Below, one piece after another: positions 8,335-17,118 of a stretch of 64,000 nucleotides of DNA (positions are counted from its first letter, which is position 1; every line of letters begins with the position of its first letter). A model generated the notes under the pieces. The model saw only the letters and a program-made list of their open reading frames with translations, ran no database searches and was not told the DNA's origin. The translations under genes and the position numbers were made by a program. Origin of the DNA: Paenibacillus sp. UNC451MF (GTDB lineage Bacteria > Bacillota > Bacilli > Paenibacillales > NBRC-103111); the NCBI RefSeq assembly GCF_000686845.1, contig NZ_JMLS01000017.1, forward strand, positions 62,001 through 126,000, read 5' to 3'.

Positions 8335-9545
8335 TGAGAAGAACTTAATTTACTTGCAGGCTTAATGGCCAATAAAGCAAGGACAGCTGCTATTGCACAC
8401 GCTGCAGCGATGCTGAAAAACAGGATGGATGGAGAATTCTTTATAAGTATGGAAGCTAAGGGAGGGCCTGCGGCAACACCGATAAATCTCATGGAGCTAT
8501 AAATCGAAGTAATCGTTCCCCGTTGGGATTTTTCAATACTTTCAGTTATTAGCGCATCTAAACAGGGCAAGACGACACCTATTCCAATTCCACTAATACA
8601 TATAAAAATAATCAGAATTAAGACAGAATGAAAAAAACCAATCAATAGAAGACTCGCGGTTAATACAGTAACTCCAGAAAAAGTTATCCACTTCATCAAT
8701 ACCATGTTTTTTCCAATTATCTTACCTGTAACAAAGGAAGCTATGCATAGAAAAGCCAATGGAATAGCTAAAATACATCCTTTAATTATTCCTTCTATAT
8801 GGTAATTCTCTTCCAATATATCGGATAAATAGAATAAGACACCAAAGATGACCAGCATGCAAATACCTCCAATTGTAAATATAGCGTATAACCATCGACC
8901 GTTATTTTTAAATATTTGCTTTATTTCTTTAAGGAAGCGGGTAACCGAGGTTTTTTTCTCATTGCAGTCCTTTTTCGGGGCTTTTACAAGAAAAATAACG
9001 AGTAAGGCAGATATGAGGCAGAAAACAGGAATGGTAAGGAAGGGCAAGAACCATACAACGGAAGCCAAAGCTGATCCTAAAATAGGGCTAAGCACTTTGC
9101 CGAACGTATTTGCAGTCTCAACAATTCCCAGACTGCTGCTTACATCGTCTTCTTTTTTAAACATATCTCCAACCAGAGGAAGAACGATTGGAAAAGCGCC
9201 TGCCGCGCCAATCCCCTGTAGTAAGCGACCTAACATGATAATGATATAGGACTGATCAACCCACCAAGCACCTAAGCCTGAAATTAACCCTCCTAAACCT
9301 GTAATCAGTAAGCTTGGAATTATAATCATTTTTCTGCCGAATCGATCTGATAAATACCCTGCCACAGGTATAAATATAATGGCTACGGCGGAATAAATAG
9401 TGATTAACAGACTCACTTGAAGAGAGGTTATTCCTAATTTGCTGCGTATTGCTGGCAACACAGGAATAAGCATCGAGTTTCCCAAAGTCATGATAAGTGG
9501 TATAGATGCGATTGCTATAAGATCCCACTTTTTACTTTCTTCCAT
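8331..9545 (-). CDS. MFS drug-type efflux transporter (DHA1/ACDE type)
   Basis: A 404-residue major facilitator with about twelve transmembrane helices. Motif A, GYLSDRFGRKMI, follows helix 2, and the helix 4-5 region has GRLLQGIGAAGAFPIVLPLVGD, which matches the proton-antiporter motif C region of drug/proton antiporters. It most resembles the multidrug and siderophore exporters of Bacilli. The start ATG 9545 is the first in the frame. It is transcribed away from the 9.8 kb gene, with no local regulator. Substrate unknown. Confidence 0.85.
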   Translation of the reverse strand: MEESKKWDLIAIASIPLIMTLGNSMLIPVLPAIRSKLGITSLQVSLLITIYSAVAIIFIPVAGYLSDRFGRKMIIIPSLLITGLGGLISGLGAWWVDQSYIIIMLGRLLQGIGAAGAFPIVLPLVGDMFKKEDDVSSSLGIVETANTFGKVLSPILGSALASVVWFLPFLTIPVFCLISALLVIFLVKAPKKDCNEKKTSVTRFLKEIKQIFKNNGRWLYAIFTIGGICMLVIFGVLFYLSDILEENYHIEGIIKGCILAIPLAFLCIASFVTGKIIGKNMVLMKWITFSGVTVLTASLLLIGFFHSVLILIIFICISGIGIGVVLPCLDALITESIEKSQRGTITSIYSSMRFIGVAAGPPLASILIKNSPSILFFSIAAACAIAAVLALLAIKPASKLSSSQ

Positions 9546-9848
9546 TTATGCACCTGTCCTTCTAATGAGAATAGAGGTCCAAATATCCAACCCATAATAT
9601 ACCCTTACTCTTGATTTACTATGTAGATCGTCTGGCTTATGTACAATAAAGGAGGGTGGTTGAGAATATACAATATATGGATGGGCGAAAATGAGAGATC
9701 AACTTGGAACAAGAATGGGTAACAATGGAAAAAGTATGGCTTTACGTAGTACTTGAAGGAGGGTGAGTCACTCGTCCATTTTTGTTATAGTTATTAAATC
9801 ACTTTACCTATATATGGTATTAAATTACAATTAAATGGATTAGCCACT
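9546..9848. other. 303-base divergent gap
   Basis: It holds the promoters of the MFS gene and of the GNAT-fusion gene. Two Shine-Dalgarno-like runs (AAAGGAGGGTGG near 9650 and GAAGGAGGGTGAG near 9758) are followed only by tiny frames of about 20 codons, for example TTG 9660 to the TAA near 9720. No known RNA, repeat or terminator was recognised. Confidence 0.4.
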
Positions 9849-12800
9849 ATGAATGTTGTTAAAGTCCGAGATGAGGTGAAAGGGAACGTGAGCTCGAATT
9901 TAGATTTAGAGCAAGTACAAATCGTTGAATACGATCCTATCTATGCACAGCAAATTGCAGCCATGTGGAATGAGAGTCATGAGAGTTGGGGAGGAAGCAA
10001 TCGTGTCCGAACGGCGGAGAGTGTAGTACGAGAAATTGAAAACGCAGGCTATCTGAAGTTATTCCTAGCGATAATACATAACAAAGTCGTTGGATACTGC
10101 AGCTTCTCACATTATAAAAATGACGAAGGAGCGCTTTATGTTCCGCTTTTGAATGTGAGTCCCTCTTATCATGGACGCAAGATCGGAAAGTCCCTTATCC
10201 TTAAAGCAGTACAGACGACAATTGAGATGGGGTGGCCCAGACTCGATCTGTTCACATGGGCAGGCAACACGAAGGCAGTTCCGATGTATAAAAAATGCGG
10301 ATTTTTCTGGGAAAAGAAAGAAAACTCCGTTCATTTGATGAATTTTATCCCTACAGTGCTGCAAACCGAGGCATTGGAACCGTATTGGGATAAACTAGAT
10401 TGGTATGCCGACAGCGTACGCTCATTGGATATAGCTCCTGATGGACGAACGGAAAGCGGATTTGACTATTTTGAGTATGTGTGGGAAAAAAACGGAGTGT
10501 CGCTGCGAGTGGAATTTGAGAAAACAGCCAGAGGAATGCGACTTATTGAAACAGATGATTATTCAATCCATACGGAAATCGATGAGCATGCTTTGGTATT
10601 CGGCTCGAGTTACCCCGTACGATACGTTATACGAAATAAAACAGGCAGACATTTAGACTGCACGGTTCGGGGAATTAGCGATAAAAACATTCGTTTCGAG
10701 CTGGATGAAACGGTCTCCGTTCATGATAAGTGGGTTGTTGAAGGAGAATTCGAGCTTGATCCGGTGCAGGAAGAGCAGAGCGATTGGAAAACCCATCCGG
10801 CTGTAACGACGGAATGGACCATTAACGGACGCAAAGCTCTATTTCGGACAGGAATTGCACCGAAGTTTCCAGCTAAAGTTAAATTGGAAGTGCAAGGGCA
10901 AGAGCAATATACGGATGTGCAGGGGGAAGCCTTTGTTACGTTTGAAAATAATTATAATGTGCAAGCCACTTTCGAATTTACGTTACCGCCATCATCTTTT
11001 ATTACGTATGATATACCTCAGGTAAAAGTCGATATCCCAGCGAAGGGCAAAGTTTCCGTACCGATTTCCTATAGGCTTAACGATTTTGGACTTTATTCCG
11101 AGGATGTCTTGATCAAAACTAAGCCGAATAACCTCCCGGAAGTGTCCTATAGGAGCAAACTACACAGTATTTTTAAAGGAAATTCCGGGCAATACGGTGG
11201 CGATGCGCTAGATCATTGGGTAGCAGTGAATGGTCCCTACACATTGGGCTTAAATAAGAAAAATAATGACTTTTGGGTATCCCACTTTAATGGAGGCAAC
11301 CAACATTCCTGGCTTTACCCTAGAATGGGCAGACCGTACTCGCTTGAATTTATGAAGAAACCAGCAGAAAGTGTCAAAGTATTTACCGATGGAGATACTG
11401 TGGTTATTGAAGCTGATTATGTATCAGACGACTTTCCTGGCATCACTTTGACGGCGTACGGCCGATTGCAATCTAATGGAATTGTGGAGCGATATTTTAA
11501 AGTCTATAACGGTTCGTCGGAATCATTGTCTGACGACCTCTTCCTCAACGATACATTCTACTTTGAATGGAAGAAGCTCGTACTTCCTTATGACGGGCAT
11601 TATTATGACTTAGCCGATCAACACGCTTCTGATAGCGATGATTGGGAGCTTAATCGTATCTCTGAGCATTGGATGTTCAGCCGCGCTGAAAAGCTGTCGT
11701 TCGGCTTTTACTGGGATTCTTCTGCAAAACTGATAAAAACAGAATGGCATTTTGGTATTGAATATAACGTGGGGCGACTGGCAGAGGGTGAATCCTACCG
11801 AACGCCTTCAACATTCCTTACCATCGGCACGTATACGGATTGGTGGGATTTTCGTTCCTATGCATTGAAAAGAAGAGAGGCTATCCGTCCTCTGCTGCGT
11901 GACCATTGTGAACTGCTTTTGAAGAACCGAAATCCGTTTACTCGTTCTGATGCTATAATTGAGCTAAGGCAGCATCGAAGACAGCCATTGGATGGCAAGC
12001 TGAGCTTATCATCGACATCGGCAGGATTTGAACAGGTGAATCAAACGTACGAGCAAACAGAAGAGATGTATGCAGCCTCTTTCCTTATAGCTGATCAATC
12101 AGCAGGCGAAATCGGAGCGGTACATATGGAATTCGAGGCAGCCGATCTCACGTTCGAACGAAGCGTCGCTTTTATACCAATATCGAACACGCCGACCGTT
12201 CAGGAGATAGGTCAAGGAGAAGCAGGGGAACTCTATCGCTGCGACAACGGGATACTAAGCATTGAAGCGTCACCAGCTTTTGGGTCAGCACTTCATTCTC
12301 TTAAGTATCAAGGGGAGGAGTGGCTTGACAGCTCATTTCCTGTACCGGGTCCGCGTTCTTGGTCGAATCCATGGCTAGGTGGTATTTCGGCTTCAATACA
12401 AGGTATGTCATCGCTTACTCAACTGGAGGAGCCGCGCAGTGCCGAATTCGTTACACTAATGGACAGCTTCGGCAACGAGTGGCGCGGCATTGAGCTGCGC
12501 ACATGGATCCGCAAGCACGAAAAAAACCGCGGATTGGAGCTAAGCCTATTTACTCTGCTACTACCTTCTGCGCCGGTGCTTTGTTATGTGACCCGATTGA
12601 CGAACCGGTCAGGCTTGTCCTACAATCAATTCCGAAGTACGGTGAACACGTTTCTTCACCCCGATCGGGAGCTTACAAAAGGGTGGGCGGAAAAAGATAA
12701 CGACATCCGCTACCGCTGCGGCAAGGTAGGTTTATCGATTCAATCCGAAGGTGTCATCCGCTTTGGCTCCGATGATCGTTCAACTTTATTGCATGCAGTG

Positions 12801-13022
12801 AGCCGTCATCCAGGTTCGAATGCATCGCTTTACACCAATAATTTATTAATCGAGCACAGGGTGTCGCAGAATGTACCGCTGCTTGATGGTAATACCGTGT
12901 GGGGTTCTCCCGGATTTATAATCTTCGGAAATACACCGTTTACCTACAAGCAGCTTCAGGGATTAGTCGACATCCGTTTTGATGAAGCTCATAACCAAGG
13001 AGGCCGTAATGCCGATTATTGA
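9849..13022 (+). CDS. GNAT acetyltransferase fused to a large beta-rich domain protein
   Basis: A 1057-residue protein with no signal peptide. Residues about 25-165 are a GNAT N-acetyltransferase domain: the acetyl-CoA loop is VSPSYHGRKIGKSLI and the end is TKAVPMYKKCGF. The remaining 890 residues are beta-rich. The stretch about 240-430 looks like immunoglobulin-type or CARDB-like sandwiches, and about 800-1050 resembles a galactose-mutarotase-like sandwich as seen in sugar-processing proteins. No catalytic motif was recognised outside the GNAT domain. ATG 9849 lacks a clear ribosome binding site; GTG 9876 or 9888 are alternatives that keep the whole GNAT domain. Its last 14 bases overlap the amidohydrolase gene, so the two are coupled. 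Confidence 0.65.
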   Translation: MNVVKVRDEVKGNVSSNLDLEQVQIVEYDPIYAQQIAAMWNESHESWGGSNRVRTAESVVREIENAGYLKLFLAIIHNKVVGYCSFSHYKNDEGALYVPLLNVSPSYHGRKIGKSLILKAVQTTIEMGWPRLDLFTWAGNTKAVPMYKKCGFFWEKKENSVHLMNFIPTVLQTEALEPYWDKLDWYADSVRSLDIAPDGRTESGFDYFEYVWEKNGVSLRVEFEKTARGMRLIETDDYSIHTEIDEHALVFGSSYPVRYVIRNKTGRHLDCTVRGISDKNIRFELDETVSVHDKWVVEGEFELDPVQEEQSDWKTHPAVTTEWTINGRKALFRTGIAPKFPAKVKLEVQGQEQYTDVQGEAFVTFENNYNVQATFEFTLPPSSFITYDIPQVKVDIPAKGKVSVPISYRLNDFGLYSEDVLIKTKPNNLPEVSYRSKLHSIFKGNSGQYGGDALDHWVAVNGPYTLGLNKKNNDFWVSHFNGGNQHSWLYPRMGRPYSLEFMKKPAESVKVFTDGDTVVIEADYVSDDFPGITLTAYGRLQSNGIVERYFKVYNGSSESLSDDLFLNDTFYFEWKKLVLPYDGHYYDLADQHASDSDDWELNRISEHWMFSRAEKLSFGFYWDSSAKLIKTEWHFGIEYNVGRLAEGESYRTPSTFLTIGTYTDWWDFRSYALKRREAIRPLLRDHCELLLKNRNPFTRSDAIIELRQHRRQPLDGKLSLSSTSAGFEQVNQTYEQTEEMYAASFLIADQSAGEIGAVHMEFEAADLTFERSVAFIPISNTPTVQEIGQGEAGELYRCDNGILSIEASPAFGSALHSLKYQGEEWLDSSFPVPGPRSWSNPWLGGISASIQGMSSLTQLEEPRSAEFVTLMDSFGNEWRGIELRTWIRKHEKNRGLELSLFTLLLPSAPVLCYVTRLTNRSGLSYNQFRSTVNTFLHPDRELTKGWAEKDNDIRYRCGKVGLSIQSEGVIRFGSDDRSTLLHAVSRHPGSNASLYTNNLLIEHRVSQNVPLLDGNTVWGSPGFIIFGNTPFTYKQLQGLVDIRFDEAHNQGGRNADY

Positions 13023-13884
13023 TATTCACATTCATTTGTCCGACATTGAGAGCTTTCATCATACGGCGAGAGAGCTTTCGGGGGTTGATTATAGCGTAGC
13101 CGGGCTTCAGAGCGAGTTCGAACGAAACGATGTCATCTTGGGAGTCGGGATGGGCGTTCAGGAACAGACGAAGGGAGCTTTTCCGGACAAGGATGCATTG
13201 AATCCGATGAGGCTTGATTTGGCTGATCCGATGCCGCCGTTTTTGATGGAATGCGTCGGCATTAACCCTGTTCAACTCGCGGGCTCCGATGGCTTGCAGC
13301 AGCTGGATGCGATAGAAAAACGGCTGGCTTCGCGTAACGTTGCCGGAATTAAGCTTTATGCTGGATACTACCATTATTATGTTACGGATCCCATCTACGG
13401 GGCTGTATACGAGCTGGCTAAGCAGTATGATCTCCCGGTAGTTATTCATACGGGCGACACCTATTCCATCGATGGTCTGCTGAAATATTCCCATCCGCTC
13501 ACCGTCGATGAGCTTGCTTACCAGCAGAGAGGCGTTCGATTCATGCTGTGTCACCTCGGGGACCCTTGGGTCATGGACGCAGCAGAAGTGGTCGCCAAAA
13601 ATCCGAACGTCTTCGCGGATTTATCCGGTTTAGTCGTAGGCGATCGACTCAAGTTCGACAGGTTTATGAATGAGCCGCTGTTTATGGATCATTTTCGCAG
13701 AGCGCTCGTCTATGCCGACAACTATGAGAAAATGCTGTTCGGAACCGATTGGCCGCTTGCTCCCATTGATGTATATATTGACTTTGTGAAACATCTCATT
13801 CCAGAGAAGCATCAGGATAATGTTTTTTATAATAATGCGTTACGCGTATTTCCTAAAATTGCTCAGTTCCTCGCTGAACGTTAA
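13009..13884 (+). CDS. Amidohydrolase_2-type metal-dependent hydrolase
   Basis: A 291-residue TIM-barrel amidohydrolase. The metal motif HxH is at residues 6-8 (DIHIHLSD). A possible bridging Lys lies in GIKLYAGY. The later metal ligands are His in VVIHTGDT, His in MLCHLGDP and Asp in FGTDWPL. This is the layout of the amidohydrolase_2/LigW group, which cleaves C-C or C-N bonds, decarboxylates or acts on lactones. I chose ATG 13009 with AAGGAGG six bases upstream over the frame's ATG at 12979. It overlaps the preceding giant gene by 14 bases and the two probably work on the same substrate, which is unknown. Confidence 0.85.
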   Translation: MPIIDIHIHLSDIESFHHTARELSGVDYSVAGLQSEFERNDVILGVGMGVQEQTKGAFPDKDALNPMRLDLADPMPPFLMECVGINPVQLAGSDGLQQLDAIEKRLASRNVAGIKLYAGYYHYYVTDPIYGAVYELAKQYDLPVVIHTGDTYSIDGLLKYSHPLTVDELAYQQRGVRFMLCHLGDPWVMDAAEVVAKNPNVFADLSGLVVGDRLKFDRFMNEPLFMDHFRRALVYADNYEKMLFGTDWPLAPIDVYIDFVKHLIPEKHQDNVFYNNALRVFPKIAQFLAER

Positions 13885-13888
13885 ACAG

Positions 13889-13930
13889 AAAAGCCAGAAT
13901 TCCTTCCCAAGAAGGAAATCTGGCTTTTTC
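13889..13930 (+). terminator. Rho-independent terminator after the amidohydrolase
   Basis: Long stem AAAAGCCAGA...TTCCTTC / GAAGGAA...TCTGGCTTTTT with a CCAA loop and T tail, beginning a few bases after the stop codon. Confidence 0.9.
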
Positions 13931-13984
13931 TTCGTGTTATTAATGGTCAAAGGGAGTAAAGGATGCGTCTATTCAGAACTTTTT

Positions 13985-14137
13985 ATGTCAGGCAATCCTT
14001 TATACAAAGGCAAGCATGTGGATTTACCCTTTCAGCAATTTCGTCTTCGACTGGTTGATTTGATAGACAATTTGCTGGATGGACAAATGATCGTCATCGA
14101 CGATTATTTCGAAGTGTGCCCTAATCGATATTGTTAG
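13985..14137 (+). pseudogene. Alpha-mannosidase (GH38) remnant
   Basis: A reading frame of 50 codons contains LPFQQFRLRLVDLIDNLLD followed directly by GQMIVIDDYFEVCPN. In GH38 alpha-mannosidases these segments belong to the catalytic-domain N-terminus (HTHWDREWYLPF...DNLL and, some 15 residues later, LDGQTIVLDDYLE). Here the HTHWDREW metal motif and the stretch between DNLLD and DGQ are gone, and a stop follows. At least two deletions have therefore destroyed the gene. A further coding-like stretch in another frame up to about 14270 ends in NYGTYSVEVGAKGLSV, reminiscent of a glycosidase C-terminus, but I could not assign it. Confidence 0.6.
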
Positions 14138-14228
14138 AAATGCGGGTGAGGAACTGGTAACGAGGAATTCCGAACCGGCAGAAGCGGATGCTGGCTGTCG
14201 ATGGCTGGAAGATGAATAACTATGGAAC

Positions 14229-15178
14229 TTATTCCGTAGAAGTAGGGGCGAAGGGGTTATCTGTTTGACGAACAGGTCCTGTTGAGCTGCGGATGACGAG
14301 CTCATTAGGAAGAATCACATTGCGGCGATCCAACTGCGGTTCTCTGATGAGGGAAACTACCAGATTGGCTGCTTCGCGTCCCATATTCTTTTCGTTTTGA
14401 TCAATGTAGGTTAACGGAACCTCAGATAAATCCGATTGCTCATAATCGTCAAAGCAGACAATCGACAAAGCCTTGGGGACATCCAGTTGAAGTAAGTGTG
14501 CTGCTTTATTAACCATCATGCCGATGCTTGAATTCGTCGCAACAATGGCGGTAATATCCGGATTTTGCAGCAAATATTGCTTTATTTGATCGATAGGCGG
14601 CTCGCTGCTTTGGTTCAAGCTTAGTCGTAGGCGGTAATCGATAAACAATCCGGAATCACTTAAAGCCCGCTCGTAACCGTGTAAGCGATCTTCAATGCTT
14701 GTAGTACCTGTGAGAACTGAGCAAATAATGCAAATTTGAGTATGGCCCAATCCGGTCAAATGCTTGGTTGCATCATAAGCGCCGACGTAGTTGTCCGAGC
14801 TGACACAGTTGGTGTCAAGCCCGCGCAAATATCGGTCGATAATGGCTAGCGGGAAATGATCCAGCGTCAGATTCAAGATTTCATCGTTAAACGATTCCCC
14901 GTCTACAGGATAAATAATAATACCGTTAACACCGAGCTGGGTTAGTTCCTTCAAAATTTAATGAAAGAGCCTCTGCCTTGAATTCTATAAATTAAGCCTT
15001 GCTCTACCATATCAGCCATCGCATTTTTAACGGTAATCCGGCTAACATCAAACTGTTCGGCCAGTTCATTTTCCGAGGGTAGCTTGTCTCCTGCTTTCCA
15101 GACGTCGGTTTGAATTTGAGTATAAATGTAGTTTTTTAGTTGTATATACATAGGAACCCTTTTCTGGGCGTTTGACAT
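14229..15178 (-). pseudogene. Disrupted GntR/LacI-type (AraR-like) sugar-responsive regulator
   Basis: Two consecutive minus-strand frames read as one regulator. The first (15178 to 14951, 75 residues) is a complete GntR winged helix: KLPSENELAEQFDVSRITVKNAM and YRIQGRGSFIKF, then TGA. The second (14954 to 14229) is a periplasmic-binding-like sensor starting VNGIIIYPVDG and including the CVSSDN and TAIVATNSSIG segments. In intact AraR-like proteins about 60 residues (linker and the first beta-alpha unit of the sensor) stand between these parts. Here they are missing and the frame shifts. DNA binding may survive as a free winged-helix peptide; sugar sensing should not. It faces the decayed mannosidase gene, which it may once have controlled. 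Confidence 0.75.
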
Positions 15179-15453
15179 AGGATGATGTTCTCCTTGTATT
15201 CTTTTTTATAACAAATATACAACTAACTTTCTTATTAGTAAAGCTATTAGAAACCACATATAAATAATGAAACGTCATTATCAATAGGATATAGGAGTGG
15301 ATACACATGTTATTTTAAAAGCATGTGCATATCGTTTCACCATCTTGTGGAGATCGTTCATCATTGGAGTATTCCTGCATGCGGTGATGAATTGTTTACT
15401 CAAGAAATAACGAGCAATTTTGTTATTTTGATTAAATTAAGCAATAAATCATT

Positions 15454-15488
15454 AAAAGAGCGTCGTGTTAGTTACGGACGCTCTTTTT
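15454..15488 (+). terminator. Orphan terminator hairpin
   Basis: Stem AAAAGAGCGTC / GACGCTCTTTT with an 11-12 base loop and T tail. No intact plus-strand gene precedes it, which suggests that a gene was lost here. Confidence 0.75.
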
Positions 15489-15544
15489 AGTTACTATGAG
15501 GTTTAAATGGTTAAGAAAAATTTTCTAAATATAAAATAATTTTC

Positions 15545-15574
15545 TTGATGTGAAATGAATGGTCGTGCTACAAT
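15545..15574 (+). promoter_or_regulatory. Sigma-A promoter of the catabolic island
   Basis: TTGATG, 18-base spacer, TACAAT, with a TG one base before the -10 box (extended -10). It lies 60 bases before the M81 start, so it is the likely main promoter for the genes from 15634 to 20364. Confidence 0.55.
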
Positions 15575-15633
15575 AACTTCCATAATTTAATAAATTTATA
15601 ATTCATTAGGACGTGAAGGCAGGTGAGCTTTGC

Positions 15634-17118
15634 ATGTCAGAACCGTTACGAATTGGGGTCGTAGGTGTTTACCATGAAACGAACACGTTTGCACCTGGTT
15701 TAACGCACTGGAGTGACTTCAGCCATTGTTGCACGCTGGGGGAAGCTGCCTTCATGGAGCTGTTCCAGCATACTCGAACTACGATGGGAGGAGTGATCGA
15801 TGCAGCGCTACAAAACTCAATAACTCTTGTACCTGGTTTGTATGTTTCGGCGACGCCTGGAGGAATAGTGTCGGATGAGGCTGCGAGGCATATTTTGCAG
15901 GAGCTGACACATTCGATTCAACCGGGTCTTGATGGTTGGGTCGTTATCCTTCATGGAGCGATGGTATCTGAGAGCTGCCTCGATATGGAAGAAGCTATAT
16001 TGGAGGCCATCAGAAGCCGCATTGGTGTAGAGATTCCCATTGCTGTCACTGTGGACCTGCATGCCAATCTGGGATCAAACATGTCCCGGTTGTGTAATTT
16101 GCTCATCGGTTATGACACTTACCCTCATATCGATGCTTATGAACGCGGGATGGAAGCTTTGCAGCTGCTGGTTCGCCAAATTCGTGGAGAGATTCAGCCT
16201 GTGATGGTATTGGCAAGACCGAATATGCTTGTAGTTCCTCAAAAAATGATCACGACACAAGGCGTCATGAAGCAGATCATGGAGAAGGCGTTTGCAGTGG
16301 AGCGTGACCCTGACGTGCTAAATGTAACCGTTTGCGGTGGATTTCCGTACAGCGACGTACCTTTTGCGGGCATGTGCTTTGCTGTGACGACCAATGGACG
16401 GGAAGCCTTGGCACATCGCTATGCGGATGAGCTGGCTCACCTTGCCTGGTCTCTGCGGGATCAGTTTCAAGCTGAAGTGGTAAGTGTGTCGTCAGCAATG
16501 CGATCTGTTCTGGAAGCCGATGAGGGACCCGTCATTCTGGTGGAAGGGTCCGATAATGTAGGCGGCGGTTCCCCGGCTGATGCTACACATCTGCTGCATG
16601 AGCTTCTAAGGCTCCCTGTAAGAAGCCTGATTGTTATCCGAGACCCTGAGGCAGTTACATTCGCATGTCAACAAGGTGTAGGCAAGCTCTTCTCGTATAC
16701 GGTTGGAGGCAAAAGTGACAACCTGCACGGCAAGCCGGTTCCAGTTGAGGGGAAGATCCGGCTGCTTTTTGACGGAATGTATACACATCGGGGGCCATAC
16801 ATGAAGGGTACCATAGCATTTATGGGAACAACTGCCGTTGTTGAAGCAGGTCCAGTGACCCTTGTTCTTACTTCCGAGCGGGTGCCTCCCTGGGATATAG
16901 GGCATGTTGAATCATTAGGGCTGCATCCTTCTTTCTTCCATATCATTGTAGTGAAATCGGCCGTAGCCTGGATTAGCGCCTTTGGACCCTATGCCAAGAA
17001 GATTATCGAGGTGGACACATCTGGATGCTGTACCTCTTCGCTGGATAGTCTCCCATATCGTCATGTACCTCCATCTGTATTTCCATGGAATTCATTTGAA
17101 AAGGAGCATGCAGAATGA
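15634..17118 (+). CDS. M81-family metallopeptidase (MlrC / microcystinase C type)
   Basis: A 494-residue cytoplasmic zinc hydrolase of the MlrC family, known for hydrolysing peptide or amide bonds in linearised microcystin products and other small unusual peptides. Family blocks are in order: HETNTF near residue 16 (metal His), TVDLHANLGS near 145, GGFPYSDVPFAGMCF near 235 and EGSDNVGGGSPADATHLLHEL near 305. I chose ATG 15634 because AGGTGAG lies six bases upstream; GTG 15613 has no good site. Its stop overlaps the aminotransferase start by four bases. Substrate unknown; the setting suggests an amide-linked amino sugar or amino acid derivative. Confidence 0.88.
   Translation: MSEPLRIGVVGVYHETNTFAPGLTHWSDFSHCCTLGEAAFMELFQHTRTTMGGVIDAALQNSITLVPGLYVSATPGGIVSDEAARHILQELTHSIQPGLDGWVVILHGAMVSESCLDMEEAILEAIRSRIGVEIPIAVTVDLHANLGSNMSRLCNLLIGYDTYPHIDAYERGMEALQLLVRQIRGEIQPVMVLARPNMLVVPQKMITTQGVMKQIMEKAFAVERDPDVLNVTVCGGFPYSDVPFAGMCFAVTTNGREALAHRYADELAHLAWSLRDQFQAEVVSVSSAMRSVLEADEGPVILVEGSDNVGGGSPADATHLLHELLRLPVRSLIVIRDPEAVTFACQQGVGKLFSYTVGGKSDNLHGKPVPVEGKIRLLFDGMYTHRGPYMKGTIAFMGTTAVVEAGPVTLVLTSERVPPWDIGHVESLGLHPSFFHIIVVKSAVAWISAFGPYAKKIIEVDTSGCCTSSLDSLPYRHVPPSVFPWNSFEKEHAE

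Larger units (their letters stand above)
15179..15633. other. 455-base gap with a hairpin and a promoter
   Basis: The gap separates the broken GntR regulator from the M81 gene. It contains a terminator hairpin at 15454 and a sigma-A promoter at 15545. Between about 15340 and 15490 a plus-strand frame (HHWSIPACGDELFTQE...) runs into the hairpin. It has no start with a ribosome binding site and no recognised family, so it may be a gene remnant. Confidence 0.4.

Noticed and set aside
13820-14137. A single 105-codon gene spanning the amidohydrolase end and the mannosidase remnant
   Set aside because: The first part is an out-of-frame shadow of the amidohydrolase gene and runs through its terminator; only the part after about 13985 resembles a protein family.
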